A stretch of DNA of 36,297 nucleotides from the NCBI GenBank assembly GCA_014384505.1, contig JACNFT010000081.1:1-36297 (forward strand), read 5' to 3'. How positions within the stretch are numbered: position 1 is the stretch's first letter; each line of letters begins with the position of its first letter. The notes beneath the pieces are model-generated. The model worked only from the letters and a program-made list of their open reading frames with translations, made no database searches and had not been told where the DNA came from. The DNA comes from Cryomorphaceae bacterium (GTDB lineage: Bacteria; Bacteroidota; Bacteroidia; Flavobacteriales; BACL11). Both the position numbers and the translations under genes were made by a program. Positions 10,666 through 19,834 of the stretch are shown piece after piece.

Positions 10666-10845
10666 ATGACATCAGTATTATTATTAGGAATGATTGGCCC
10701 ATGGCAAATTGTACTTATTGTATTGGTTTTTTTATTAATGTTTGGCGGTAAAAAAATACCAGAATTAATGAAAGGATTAGGAAAGGGAATGAAAGAATTC
10801 AAGGAGGCAACTAAAGATTTGAAAGAAGATAATAAGAAAGATTAA
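10666..10845 (+). CDS. tatA: Sec-independent (twin-arginine) translocase subunit TatA/TatE
   Basis: 59 aa absent from the ORF track: [59 protein letters not shown]; one TM helix, FGGKKIPEL hinge and amphipathic helix. Confidence 0.93.
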   Translation: MTSVLLLGMIGPWQIVLIVLVFLLMFGGKKIPELMKGLGKGMKEFKEATKDLKEDNKKD

Positions 10846-10857
10846 TTCCTTTAAAAT

Positions 10858-12282
10858 TTGACAACTTTCCGTTCCTTTAAACAAGTGCAAAGCGCGCTTT
10901 CAAACCAGTTAACTACTTGTGTTGAAATAACCAATTCTTATCTGCAAAAAATTGAAGAGCATAATCACTTAAATGCTTTTGTTGAGGTGTATACTGATGA
11001 GGCTTTGAGTCAGGCTTTAGCTGTAGATAAAAAATTAGAAAGTGGTAATGCTGGTAAATTGGCAGGAATGGTTATTGGAATAAAAGATAACCTTTGCTAT
11101 AAGGGTCATAAAGTTTCGGCTTCTTCTAAAATTTTAGATGGTTTTGAATCCTTATTTAGCGCTACCGTTATTGATAGATTATTAGCTGAAGATGCGATAA
11201 TTATTGGTAGACTTAACTGTGATGAGTTTGCAATGGGTTCAGCTAATGAAAATACAATATACGGAACTGTAAAAAACCCACTAGATAATACAAAAGTAGC
11301 TGGCGGAAGTTCAGGTGGTTCGGCAGCTGCAGTTGCAGCAGGGCTTTGTTTAGCTACATTAGGAAGTGATACTGGAGGATCAATCAGACAGCCAGCAGCA
11401 TTTTGTGGTATTGTTGGTTTAAAGCCTACATATTCTCGTGTCTCTCGTTATGGTTTAATTGCATACGCATCTTCATTCGACCAGATAGGACCTTTAACAA
11501 ATACAGTTCAGGATTCAGCATTATTACTTGAAGTTATTGCTGGGGAAGATGAGTTTGATAGTACAGTTTCTAGAAGGAAGGTTGAACAATATACTAAAGC
11601 ACCACTCTGCGATAGTCCTAAGCGCATTGCTTATATAAAAGAATGCTTAGATAGCAAAGGGTTAGATCCAGAGATAAAACAAGTTATTGAAAATAAAATT
11701 GAAGAATTAAAAGCAGAAGGGCATATAGTTGAGCCAATTTCTTTTTCCTATTTAGATTATTTGGTACCTACCTATTATGTAATTACAACTGCTGAGGCAT
11801 CATCTAATTTAGCGCGTTTTGACGGTGTCCATTATGGATATAGAAGTGAAAATATTACTAATCTTGAAAGCACTTACATAAATAGTAGGACCGAAGGTTT
11901 TGGTGAGGAGGTAAAAAGAAGAATTATGTTAGGTACTTTTGTTTTGAGTGCAGGCTATCATGATGCCTACTTTACCAAAGCACAGAAAATTAGACGTCTA
12001 ATTCAACACAAGACTAATGAAATGTTTAAGGATTATGATTTCGTAATCTCACCAACGACCCCTCATACACCTTTTGCAATAGGGACAAAACATACTGACC
12101 CAACAATAATGTATTTGGAAGATATTTTTACTGTACAAGCAAATCTTGCTGGTAATCCTGCTATTTCAATCCCTATTGAAAATCATTCCAATGGAATGTC
12201 AATTGGACTACACATAATGGCTGATAATTTTAGGGAATCTGATTTATTAGCTTTTTCTAAATACATGAATAAGGAAGGATAA
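10858..12282 (+). CDS. gatA: Asp-tRNA(Asn)/Glu-tRNA(Gln) amidotransferase subunit A
   Basis: 474 aa; amidase signature GGSSGGSAAAVAAGLCLATLGSDTGGSIRQPAAFCGIVGLKPTY; TTG start. Confidence 0.97.
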   Translation: MTTFRSFKQVQSALSNQLTTCVEITNSYLQKIEEHNHLNAFVEVYTDEALSQALAVDKKLESGNAGKLAGMVIGIKDNLCYKGHKVSASSKILDGFESLFSATVIDRLLAEDAIIIGRLNCDEFAMGSANENTIYGTVKNPLDNTKVAGGSSGGSAAAVAAGLCLATLGSDTGGSIRQPAAFCGIVGLKPTYSRVSRYGLIAYASSFDQIGPLTNTVQDSALLLEVIAGEDEFDSTVSRRKVEQYTKAPLCDSPKRIAYIKECLDSKGLDPEIKQVIENKIEELKAEGHIVEPISFSYLDYLVPTYYVITTAEASSNLARFDGVHYGYRSENITNLESTYINSRTEGFGEEVKRRIMLGTFVLSAGYHDAYFTKAQKIRRLIQHKTNEMFKDYDFVISPTTPHTPFAIGTKHTDPTIMYLEDIFTVQANLAGNPAISIPIENHSNGMSIGLHIMADNFRESDLLAFSKYMNKEG

Positions 12283-12286
12283 TTAC

Positions 12287-12294
12287 TATCTTTG
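12287..12294 (+). promoter_or_regulatory. Candidate Bacteroidota -7 element (TATCTTTG), 4 nt before ATG
   Basis: Perfect TAnnTTTG in the gatA/DUF3108 gap; no clear -33. Confidence 0.45.
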
Positions 12295-12298
12295 TGCT

Positions 12299-13054
12299 AT
12301 GAGATTATTCTTAATCATAGCTTTTGTTTCGTTTTCTTTTTTAGGTTTTTCACAAACTAATTTACCTTATAATGTAGGCGAGTATGCGGCATACAAAATA
12401 TCTTTTGGCGCAATTAATGTTGGATATGCTGAATTGGAGGTTAAAGAAATTACATCGGTAAACAACAAACCAAGTTTTCATATTATCGGAAAAGGTAGGA
12501 CAGCTCCTTTCTTTGATTGGGTTTTTAAGGTTCGAGACGTTTATGAAACATTTATTGACACTTCAACCCTACTCCCAATTGTATTTATTAGGGAAGTAAG
12601 AGAAGGAGGGTACTCGATAAATCAACATTATAATTTCAATCATAATAACGAAAATGTAGTTACTCAGGATAGTACATTCAAGATTCCAATTCAATCGCAA
12701 GATATGTTATCGGCTTTCTTTTATGCCAGAACTTTTAAAAAAGATAGTGTCTTAAATGTAGGCTCTTTTTATGTCCCTATTTTTATGGATGATGAAAATT
12801 ATTTTCTTGAGATTAAGTACTTAAAGAATGAAATCATTAACACTAAATGGGGGAAAGTTGATTGTATGGTTTTTCAACCTAAAATGCAAGAGGGTAGAAT
12901 TTTTGAAGATGGAGAAGAAATGAAAATATGGATCTCTGATGATAAAAATCATTTACTTTTAAGAGTAGAGACTAAGATTTGGACGGGCTTAATAAAAGCA
13001 GTTTTACAAGAGTATAAACATGTTAAATATCCTTTGTCAATAATTGAAGAATAA
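12299..13054 (+). CDS. DUF3108 family exported protein
   Basis: 251 aa; signal peptide MRLFLIIAFVSFSFLGFSQ and NLPYNVGEYAAYKISFGAINVGYAELEV. Confidence 0.85.
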   Translation: MRLFLIIAFVSFSFLGFSQTNLPYNVGEYAAYKISFGAINVGYAELEVKEITSVNNKPSFHIIGKGRTAPFFDWVFKVRDVYETFIDTSTLLPIVFIREVREGGYSINQHYNFNHNNENVVTQDSTFKIPIQSQDMLSAFFYARTFKKDSVLNVGSFYVPIFMDDENYFLEIKYLKNEIINTKWGKVDCMVFQPKMQEGRIFEDGEEMKIWISDDKNHLLLRVETKIWTGLIKAVLQEYKHVKYPLSIIEE

Positions 13055-13092
13055 TTATGATTACAGAATTATTTAAACATTAAATTAGCAGG

Positions 13093-14313
13093 ATGAAAAA
13101 ATGGTTTGGAATACTAGTAATGGGAACAGCATTACTGTTTATGTTAGCCAACATAAATAAAGATAAAATAGCGGTGGAGAAGTTGGAGGTTATTCAAGAA
13201 ATAGTTGAACCTTCTTATGAATATAACATTCTTGTAGATTCGTTCAATGTTATAAAAGGTTCTGTAAAAAGGGGCCAAACTATGGGGGAGATTCTTTATT
13301 TGAACCATATTGATCATTTTGAAATCAATAAAATTGTTGAAAAATCAAAAGGAATATTTGATGTAAGACGAGTAAATACAGGAAAAAAATATACCGTTAT
13401 TTGTGCTTCTGATTCTACTAAAAAGGCGCAATATTTTATCTATGAAATTGACGCAACCAACTATGTTGTTTTTGATTTAAGAGGAGAAATAGATGTCTAT
13501 AAAGGAAAAAAGCCAGTAACAGTTAAATTAAAAACTGCTTCTGGAATTATAAAATCATCCCTTTGGTTAACTATGGAGGAGCAAAATCTAAGTCCTAAAT
13601 TAACAGCTGAACTTTCAACTATTTATGCTTGGACAATTGATTTTTTTAAGATTCAAAAAAATGATGGCTTTAGGGTTTATTATGAGGATAAGTATATTGA
13701 TGGGCAGTACATTGGTATTGGTAGGTTATTGGCTGCAGAGTTCACGCATAAAGGGCAAGATTTTTATTCTTTTTATTATAGAGAAAATGAGAATTTTGGC
13801 GATTATTATGACGAACAAGGAAAAACCTTACGTAAAGCATTCTTAATGGCTCCTGTAGATTACAAGCGTATTTCTTCTCGCTATAGTAAAAGACGAAAAC
13901 ATCCGGTAACAGGAAGATGGAAAGGGCATTTTGGTACTGATTATGCAGCAGAAAAAGGGACCCCTATTTGGTCGACTGCAAACGGAACAATTATAGCTGC
14001 AACTTATACAAAGAACAATGGTAATTATGTAAAAGTAAGGCATAATGGAACCTATACAACTCAGTATTTACACATGTCAAAAATAAAACCTGGAATACGA
14101 AAAGGTGTATTTGTGAAGCAAGGTGATATTATTGGTTATGTAGGTAGTACAGGCTTAGCAACTGGCCCTCATGTTTGTTATCGGTTCTGGAAAAATGGTA
14201 AGCAGGTCGATCCGTTTAAACAAAAACTACCACCTGGCGATCCTATAAAAAAGGAAAATAGAGATGCGTACATGTTAGCTAAAGATAGTTTAATGCAAAT
14301 TCTGATGAATTAA
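13093..14313 (+). CDS. M23 family metallopeptidase (peptidoglycan endopeptidase)
   Basis: GHFGTDYAAEKGTPIWSTANG, TTQYLHM and GPHVCYRFWKNGKQVDP: the M23 zinc/active-site motifs are present. Confidence 0.94.
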   Translation: MKKWFGILVMGTALLFMLANINKDKIAVEKLEVIQEIVEPSYEYNILVDSFNVIKGSVKRGQTMGEILYLNHIDHFEINKIVEKSKGIFDVRRVNTGKKYTVICASDSTKKAQYFIYEIDATNYVVFDLRGEIDVYKGKKPVTVKLKTASGIIKSSLWLTMEEQNLSPKLTAELSTIYAWTIDFFKIQKNDGFRVYYEDKYIDGQYIGIGRLLAAEFTHKGQDFYSFYYRENENFGDYYDEQGKTLRKAFLMAPVDYKRISSRYSKRRKHPVTGRWKGHFGTDYAAEKGTPIWSTANGTIIAATYTKNNGNYVKVRHNGTYTTQYLHMSKIKPGIRKGVFVKQGDIIGYVGSTGLATGPHVCYRFWKNGKQVDPFKQKLPPGDPIKKENRDAYMLAKDSLMQILMN

Positions 14314-14321
14314 AAAATGTG

Positions 14322-17300
14322 ATGGAATCTAAAAAAAGTATATTAAAGCAGTTGTTTACCCTACTCTTTGTTATGTTCTTTTTTCTGGCAAATGCACAAA
14401 ATACTTTTATTGAAAATAAAGGTCAATTCCCAAAAGCTGTAATCTCCAAAACTCACCTTCCTTCTGGCGCTTTATATGTTGAAAAGGCAAAACTTACTTA
14501 TGCTTTTTATAATGGAAAGCAACTAGCCGATATTCATGATGGCTTAGCAGCTGACCATAGGGTTGATGCACATGCTTATTCTGTTTCATTCCTTAATGCA
14601 AATACTAATCCTAATATTCAATTGGAGGAAGAGAGTAGTTTCTTTGAAAACTATTATTTAGGGGATAAATTAACTTGGGCATCAGAGGTTAAATCCTATA
14701 AACGTCAAATCCAAAAAAGCATTTACCAAGGTGTTGATTTGTATTTGTTTGTTAATGATGATAAGTTAAAATACGAATTGTATCTTGATAAATCGGCTAA
14801 TGAAAAAGCTATCAAATTGCGCTATCAAGGGCTTAGTCAGCTTAAAATTAGTAAAGGAAATCTGGTTATCAATACGAGTGTAAATAGTATTGTTGAATAT
14901 CGTCCTTATGCTTACCAAATTATAGAGGATATTGAAGTTGAGGTGGCCTGTGTCTACCATTTAAAAAACAATATCCTTTCGTTTGATTTCCCAAATGACT
15001 ATAATAGAAATTATCCTTTAGTAATTGACCCTGTTTTAGAATTCTCCACCTATTCTGGTTCTACAACGGATAATTTCGGCTATACGGCTACCTATGATGA
15101 TTTTGGTTTTTTGTACAGTGGAAGTACTTCTTTTGGAGTAGGATATCCTACCACTTTAGGGGCTTATCAACTTAACTATGCCAATAGTGCTGGCGGTACT
15201 GATGTGGCAATAACTAAGTACGATACAAGTGGTACAATCAGAATTTACTCTACTTATTTAGGCGGAACAAAAGATGAGTTACCTCATAGTATGATTGTCA
15301 ATAGTGCTGATGAATTATTTATTTTTGGAACAACTGGCTCTGCTGATTTCCCGACTACAACCTCATCATTTCAGCCAAATTTTAATGGAGGGCCAGGATT
15401 TTCTCCGTCAGGAATTGGGGTGAGTTTCCCAGATGGATCTGATATTTTTGTTTCAAGATTAAGTACTAATGGTGGGAATTTATTGGGCTCCACTTTTTTA
15501 GGAGGATCAGATAATGATGGACTAAATACCGCTCCTAAATTAAAGTTTAATTATGCTGATGAGGTTCGGGGTGAAATTGACATTGATCAGAATAATAACA
15601 TCTACATTGCTACTTGTACACAGTCTACTGATTTTCCAATTGTTGGTGGTTTTCAAAACACAAATAAAGGAGGACAAGAAGGTTGTATTGTTAAGATGGA
15701 TAATCAACTTTCTTCAATAATTTGGAGTTCCTATTTAGGAGAAAATGCTGATGATGCTATTTATTCTTTAGCATTGGATAAAGATGATAATATTTATGTG
15801 ACAGGAGGAACAGCATCTGCTCTTTTCCCAACAACAGCTAATGCTTACCAAACTGGCCATCAGGACACCTTAAATGCAGATGCCTTTATAAGTTTAATTA
15901 GTTCAAATGGAAGTCAGATTCTTTATTCTTCCTTGTATGGTTCGCTAGCATATGACCAATCGTATTTTGTAGAAATTGGAAGTACAGATGCAGTTTATTT
16001 ATTTGGACAAACAAAAGCGAGTGATACTACTTTAGTGCAGAATGCAACTTATTTTGAAAGTGGGGCTGGTCAATTTATTGCGGTATTTACTAAGGATTTA
16101 TCAAGTATTTTACGGGCAACTGTTGTGGGGACAGGTAAAGGTAGCCCTGATATTTCTCCAACCGCTTTTTTGGTTGATGTTTGCGACAAGATCTATCTTT
16201 CGGGATGGGGTTCAAATTTAGGAGGACCATTGTCAACACTTAATTTGCCGGTAAGTCCTACTGCTTTTCAATCATCTACTGATGGAAATGATTTTTATTT
16301 AATGGTAGTTGATGATGCTTTAAGTAGCATGGTTTATGCTACCTATTTCGGAGGAAGCCAAAGCAATGAACATGTGGATGGAGGGACAAGTCGTTTTGAT
16401 AAAAAAGGTATTATTTACCAATCCGTTTGTGCAGGTTGTGGTGGTAGTTCCGATTTCCCGATAGAACCTAATCCAGGAGCCGTTTCGGTAACCAATAATA
16501 GCCCAAATTGTAACAATGGAGTCTTTAAATTCAACTTTGATTTCCCAATGGTAATAGCTGACTTTAATTCTTCTTGGCTTGGTTGCGATACTAATGTCAG
16601 TTTTCAAAATTTAAGTATCTCTAACTCACCAATAACTTATCAATGGGATTTTGGAGATGCTACTACTTCAAGTTTGGAAAATCCAACTCATAATTACGCT
16701 CAAGCAGGCAGTTATAGCGTTACCTTAATTGCTACTTCTTCAGGAGCTTGTAATGTGTCGGATACGATAACAAAACAAGTATATATATTAGCTAATGCTT
16801 CTGATACGATTCCGAGTATTTTAAAATGTAAAAACGATCTAATTCAAATTGGCTTACTTCCTGTTAACGATCCTACAATATCTTATTTGTGGTCTCCTGG
16901 AACTGACTTAAGTAGTGCCAATGTTTCCAATCCTTTTTGCAATTCACCAACAAGTATTAGCTATCAACTACTAATATCCAACGGAAGTTGTACGGACACC
17001 TTAACGCAAACTATAATTATACCTAGTTTTTTCTTAGATGCTGGTGAGGATACTGCTTACTGTAATACCCCTATAACATTACGAGCGAGTTATAGCGGTG
17101 CAACTGACATACTTTGGTCCTCTAATATTAATTTTACTGATACACTAAGCCTTACCGATAGCTTAACGATTGCAAGTATTGCCCAATTTTATGTAAAAGT
17201 TACTGATGGAATCTGTGAGCAGGTGGATAGTGTTCGGGTGAATGCACAAAGCATTAATTTTAATTTGATAGGTGAAGATTTATGTCAAGGTGATAGTGTC

Positions 17301-18008
17301 TTTTTGTTGGTTGAAAACCTAATGCCTAGTGTAGCAATAACTTCTTATTCATGGGAGCCATTAGCAATAACTTACAATACCGATTCTTCAAGTATTAGTA
17401 GTTATACCGACACTTCAATCTGGTATAGCGTAGAAGCGATTAATTCAGATGGTTGTATTTTAAAAGATTCCATTTTTATTCAAATTTTTGACAATCCAAT
17501 TTTGGATTCTTTATGGTTAGATAAGGATATAATTTTCAGAGGGGAATCGACTTATTTAAATATTAAAACTGATGATAGTTTTGTTTGGTATAACTTTACT
17601 AGCACCTCCAATTCAGTGTTGGTTCAACCGATACAAAATGAGTGTTATACTGTTGAGGTTTTTAACGCCTATACTTGTAGTGTTTTGGATAGCGTTTGTA
17701 TTGTGGTGTTGGATGTATTTTGCAATGAAGATGGAATTACTATACCAACCGCATTTAGCCCTAATGAAGACGGAGTAAACGACACTTATTTTATTGTGGA
17801 TAAGGATGGAGTAGTTACTGCTTTCAAACTTGAAATATTTAACCGTTTAGGGCAAAAAGTATTTGTAGCAACAGATAAGAGTACCAAGTGGGACGGCACT
17901 TACCTTGGTAAAAAACTTAACCCTCAGGTGTTCGACTTTTATTTGGAACTTAAATGTGTGGATGATAAAACGCTCTTTAAAAAGGGAAATATCACTCTTA
18001 TCAGATGA
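14322..18008 (+). CDS. Large secreted SBBP/PKD-domain protein with gliding-motility-type (CHU_C, T9SS type B) C-terminal domain
   Basis: About 1228 aa; signal peptide, FIENKGQFP N-terminal domain, repeated TYLGGTKDE/TFLGGSDND-type SBBP segments, PKD domain ITYQWDFGDATTSSLENPTHNYAQAGSYSVTLIA, C-terminal IPTAFSPNEDGVNDTYFI...FNRLGQKVF...WDGTYLGKKL. ATG at 14322 preferred over GTG at 14319. Confidence 0.92.
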   Translation: MESKKSILKQLFTLLFVMFFFLANAQNTFIENKGQFPKAVISKTHLPSGALYVEKAKLTYAFYNGKQLADIHDGLAADHRVDAHAYSVSFLNANTNPNIQLEEESSFFENYYLGDKLTWASEVKSYKRQIQKSIYQGVDLYLFVNDDKLKYELYLDKSANEKAIKLRYQGLSQLKISKGNLVINTSVNSIVEYRPYAYQIIEDIEVEVACVYHLKNNILSFDFPNDYNRNYPLVIDPVLEFSTYSGSTTDNFGYTATYDDFGFLYSGSTSFGVGYPTTLGAYQLNYANSAGGTDVAITKYDTSGTIRIYSTYLGGTKDELPHSMIVNSADELFIFGTTGSADFPTTTSSFQPNFNGGPGFSPSGIGVSFPDGSDIFVSRLSTNGGNLLGSTFLGGSDNDGLNTAPKLKFNYADEVRGEIDIDQNNNIYIATCTQSTDFPIVGGFQNTNKGGQEGCIVKMDNQLSSIIWSSYLGENADDAIYSLALDKDDNIYVTGGTASALFPTTANAYQTGHQDTLNADAFISLISSNGSQILYSSLYGSLAYDQSYFVEIGSTDAVYLFGQTKASDTTLVQNATYFESGAGQFIAVFTKDLSSILRATVVGTGKGSPDISPTAFLVDVCDKIYLSGWGSNLGGPLSTLNLPVSPTAFQSSTDGNDFYLMVVDDALSSMVYATYFGGSQSNEHVDGGTSRFDKKGIIYQSVCAGCGGSSDFPIEPNPGAVSVTNNSPNCNNGVFKFNFDFPMVIADFNSSWLGCDTNVSFQNLSISNSPITYQWDFGDATTSSLENPTHNYAQAGSYSVTLIATSSGACNVSDTITKQVYILANASDTIPSILKCKNDLIQIGLLPVNDPTISYLWSPGTDLSSANVSNPFCNSPTSISYQLLISNGSCTDTLTQTIIIPSFFLDAGEDTAYCNTPITLRASYSGATDILWSSNINFTDTLSLTDSLTIASIAQFYVKVTDGICEQVDSVRVNAQSINFNLIGEDLCQGDSVFLLVENLMPSVAITSYSWEPLAITYNTDSSSISSYTDTSIWYSVEAINSDGCILKDSIFIQIFDNPILDSLWLDKDIIFRGESTYLNIKTDDSFVWYNFTSTSNSVLVQPIQNECYTVEVFNAYTCSVLDSVCIVVLDVFCNEDGITIPTAFSPNEDGVNDTYFIVDKDGVVTAFKLEIFNRLGQKVFVATDKSTKWDGTYLGKKLNPQVFDFYLELKCVDDKTLFKKGNITLIR

Positions 18009-18955
18009 GAAAGATTGTCTTAATATTGATATTATCCTTTGCAGTAAATGCTTGGGCTCAGGATGTACATTTCTCTCAATTTTTAGCCAATAGTTTCGTG
18101 TTAAACCCTGCAATGGTTGGGGTACAAAAAAATGATTATAAAGCTACCCTTCACCGAAAATCACAATGGGCAAGTGTCAGTGTTCCCTTTTCAACTTTTA
18201 CTTTGGCTTTGGAAAGAAAAGATATTCTTCCTAGCCACAGTATTGGTATACAATTTCTAAACGATATTGCTGGAGATTCTCGTTTTAAAACTTCAGGATT
18301 AAATTTTACGTATGTAAAAAGTGTAGCAACAAGTTCGGAAAACTCATTTCGTTTTGGGGCAGAATTTGGTCTTTTTCAACGGTCGATTGTTGTTGATAAT
18401 TTAGTATTTAACAATCCTGAAAATTTAAGTAATTTTAATTTTACTTTCCCTGATATCTCTGTTGGAGTTGCTAATCAAAATTATTTAAATGAAGATTTAT
18501 TATTAGAAACGGGGATAGCATTTTTCCATATTAATAAACCCAAACAATCCTTTACTGATGATGATGCTGTTCGTTTGCATCAAAAAATAAATTTCCATAC
18601 GGCTCTTAATTATGCTTATACGGATAACTTGAGTATTCAACCTAAATTAGTGTTTTCTAATCAGGATACTGACAAAGAATTTTTATTGGGTTGTGGGGTT
18701 AATTATTTATTGGAAGGCGAAAAAGATATTCTTTTAAAATCAGGAATTGCTAATCGTTTTAATGATGCTCTTATTCTTTATTTTGGAGCTGAAATTGATG
18801 GTTTATCTTGCGTTGTGAGTTATGATGTAAACACTTCTAGTTTGACCAATGCAAGTAACAATAAAGGGGGATTTGAATTTGCGCTTGTGTATCAGTGGAA
18901 AAGCAAGAAAAAGATAAAAATTGTTGAACAAGAAATTTGCCCAAAATATTTATAA
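18005..18955 (+). CDS. PorP/SprF family type IX secretion system membrane protein
   Basis: 316 aa; WAQDVHFSQFLANSFVLNPAMVGVQKNDYKATLHRKSQWASV is the hallmark N-terminus; ATGA overlap with the upstream type B cargo gene. Confidence 0.95.
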   Translation: MRKIVLILILSFAVNAWAQDVHFSQFLANSFVLNPAMVGVQKNDYKATLHRKSQWASVSVPFSTFTLALERKDILPSHSIGIQFLNDIAGDSRFKTSGLNFTYVKSVATSSENSFRFGAEFGLFQRSIVVDNLVFNNPENLSNFNFTFPDISVGVANQNYLNEDLLLETGIAFFHINKPKQSFTDDDAVRLHQKINFHTALNYAYTDNLSIQPKLVFSNQDTDKEFLLGCGVNYLLEGEKDILLKSGIANRFNDALILYFGAEIDGLSCVVSYDVNTSSLTNASNNKGGFEFALVYQWKSKKKIKIVEQEICPKYL

Positions 18956-18979
18956 TAAGATGAGGTACAAAAAATTAAC

Positions 18980-18987
18980 TACCTTTG
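18980..18987 (+). promoter_or_regulatory. Candidate Bacteroidota -7 element (TACCTTTG), 4 nt before ATG
   Basis: Perfect TAnnTTTG in the gap after porP/sprF; no clear -33. Confidence 0.42.
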
Positions 18988-18991
18988 GTAA

Positions 18992-19834
18992 ATGAATAAA
19001 TTAACACTTATTACCTTATTAGCTTGTGCTTTTACCATTAAAGCACAACAGAACCTAGTACTTAATGGGAGTTTTGAAAATAATACTCCTCCAACTGACT
19101 CACTAAATAACATCAATTGTTGGATAGGATTAGAAACTAAAATTGATTATGAGAACACGATTCATTACTCTTATCATTTTGGAGATGATTACACAATATC
19201 GCTTTTTAAACTCCCTTGCTTAATCTGCTTTCCACCAGTAACTTGGGGGGGTATTGCAAAGGATGGAGATTGGGCTTTAATAATGGGGAGCTGGGATGAA
19301 ACAATTATATTACCTCCGCTTAATGATACTACACATCTTATCAAACAAGGTAAAGTCTCTTTAGCCTTGAATGCTCCTTTATCGAATACAAAACGCTATA
19401 AGTTAAGCTTTTGGATTAAAGAAACACCACCAGACTCAACACTGCACTGTATTATGACTAAAGATAATTATGTGAATGTAGGTATTTCAAACTATAACGA
19501 TTTATTAGGTAAGCACTTAGTTACAACAAATTATGGAGACTCTATTTGGCAAGAGTATACTTATGTTTTTGAAACCCAAATGGCAGAAGAGTACATTACT
19601 GTAACGGTTGGCGTAAACGATACCATTGATTACAGTGTGTTTATTGACCATTTTGTGCTTACTGAAACAACTGAGCCTTTAACTACTGGTGTTAATGAAA
19701 TATATACTAATAGTAAAAAACAACTCCTTAAAATAGTAGATATTTTAGGCAAGGAAAGCAACCCTAACAAAAAAGGTTTACTCTTTTATATTTATAGTGA
19801 TGGTACTGTAGAGAAAAAACTGATTATTGAGTAA
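18992..19834 (+). CDS. Secreted protein with jelly-roll/carbohydrate-binding-like region and short C-terminal T9SS-like tail
   Basis: 280 aa; signal peptide ending IKAQ, NLVLNGSFENN start, C-terminal LLKIVDILGKESNPNKKGLLFYIYSDGTVEKKLIIE. Confidence 0.7.
   Translation: MNKLTLITLLACAFTIKAQQNLVLNGSFENNTPPTDSLNNINCWIGLETKIDYENTIHYSYHFGDDYTISLFKLPCLICFPPVTWGGIAKDGDWALIMGSWDETIILPPLNDTTHLIKQGKVSLALNAPLSNTKRYKLSFWIKETPPDSTLHCIMTKDNYVNVGISNYNDLLGKHLVTTNYGDSIWQEYTYVFETQMAEEYITVTVGVNDTIDYSVFIDHFVLTETTEPLTTGVNEIYTNSKKQLLKIVDILGKESNPNKKGLLFYIYSDGTVEKKLIIE

Noticed and set aside
13625-14043. Small ORFs in other frames inside the M23 peptidase gene
   Set aside because: Overlap a gene with intact catalytic motifs; no independent evidence.
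17895-17909. GGCAC-N5-TTGGT, resembling a sigma-54 -24/-12 promoter about 100 nt upstream of the PorP/SprF gene
   Set aside because: The near-invariant GC of the -12 element is GG here, and the site sits in codons for the conserved WDGTYLGKK segment of the CHU_C domain.
16320-18113. Several 60-95 aa ORFs overlapping the PKD/CHU_C gene
   Set aside because: Out-of-frame or antisense ORFs inside a long supported gene.
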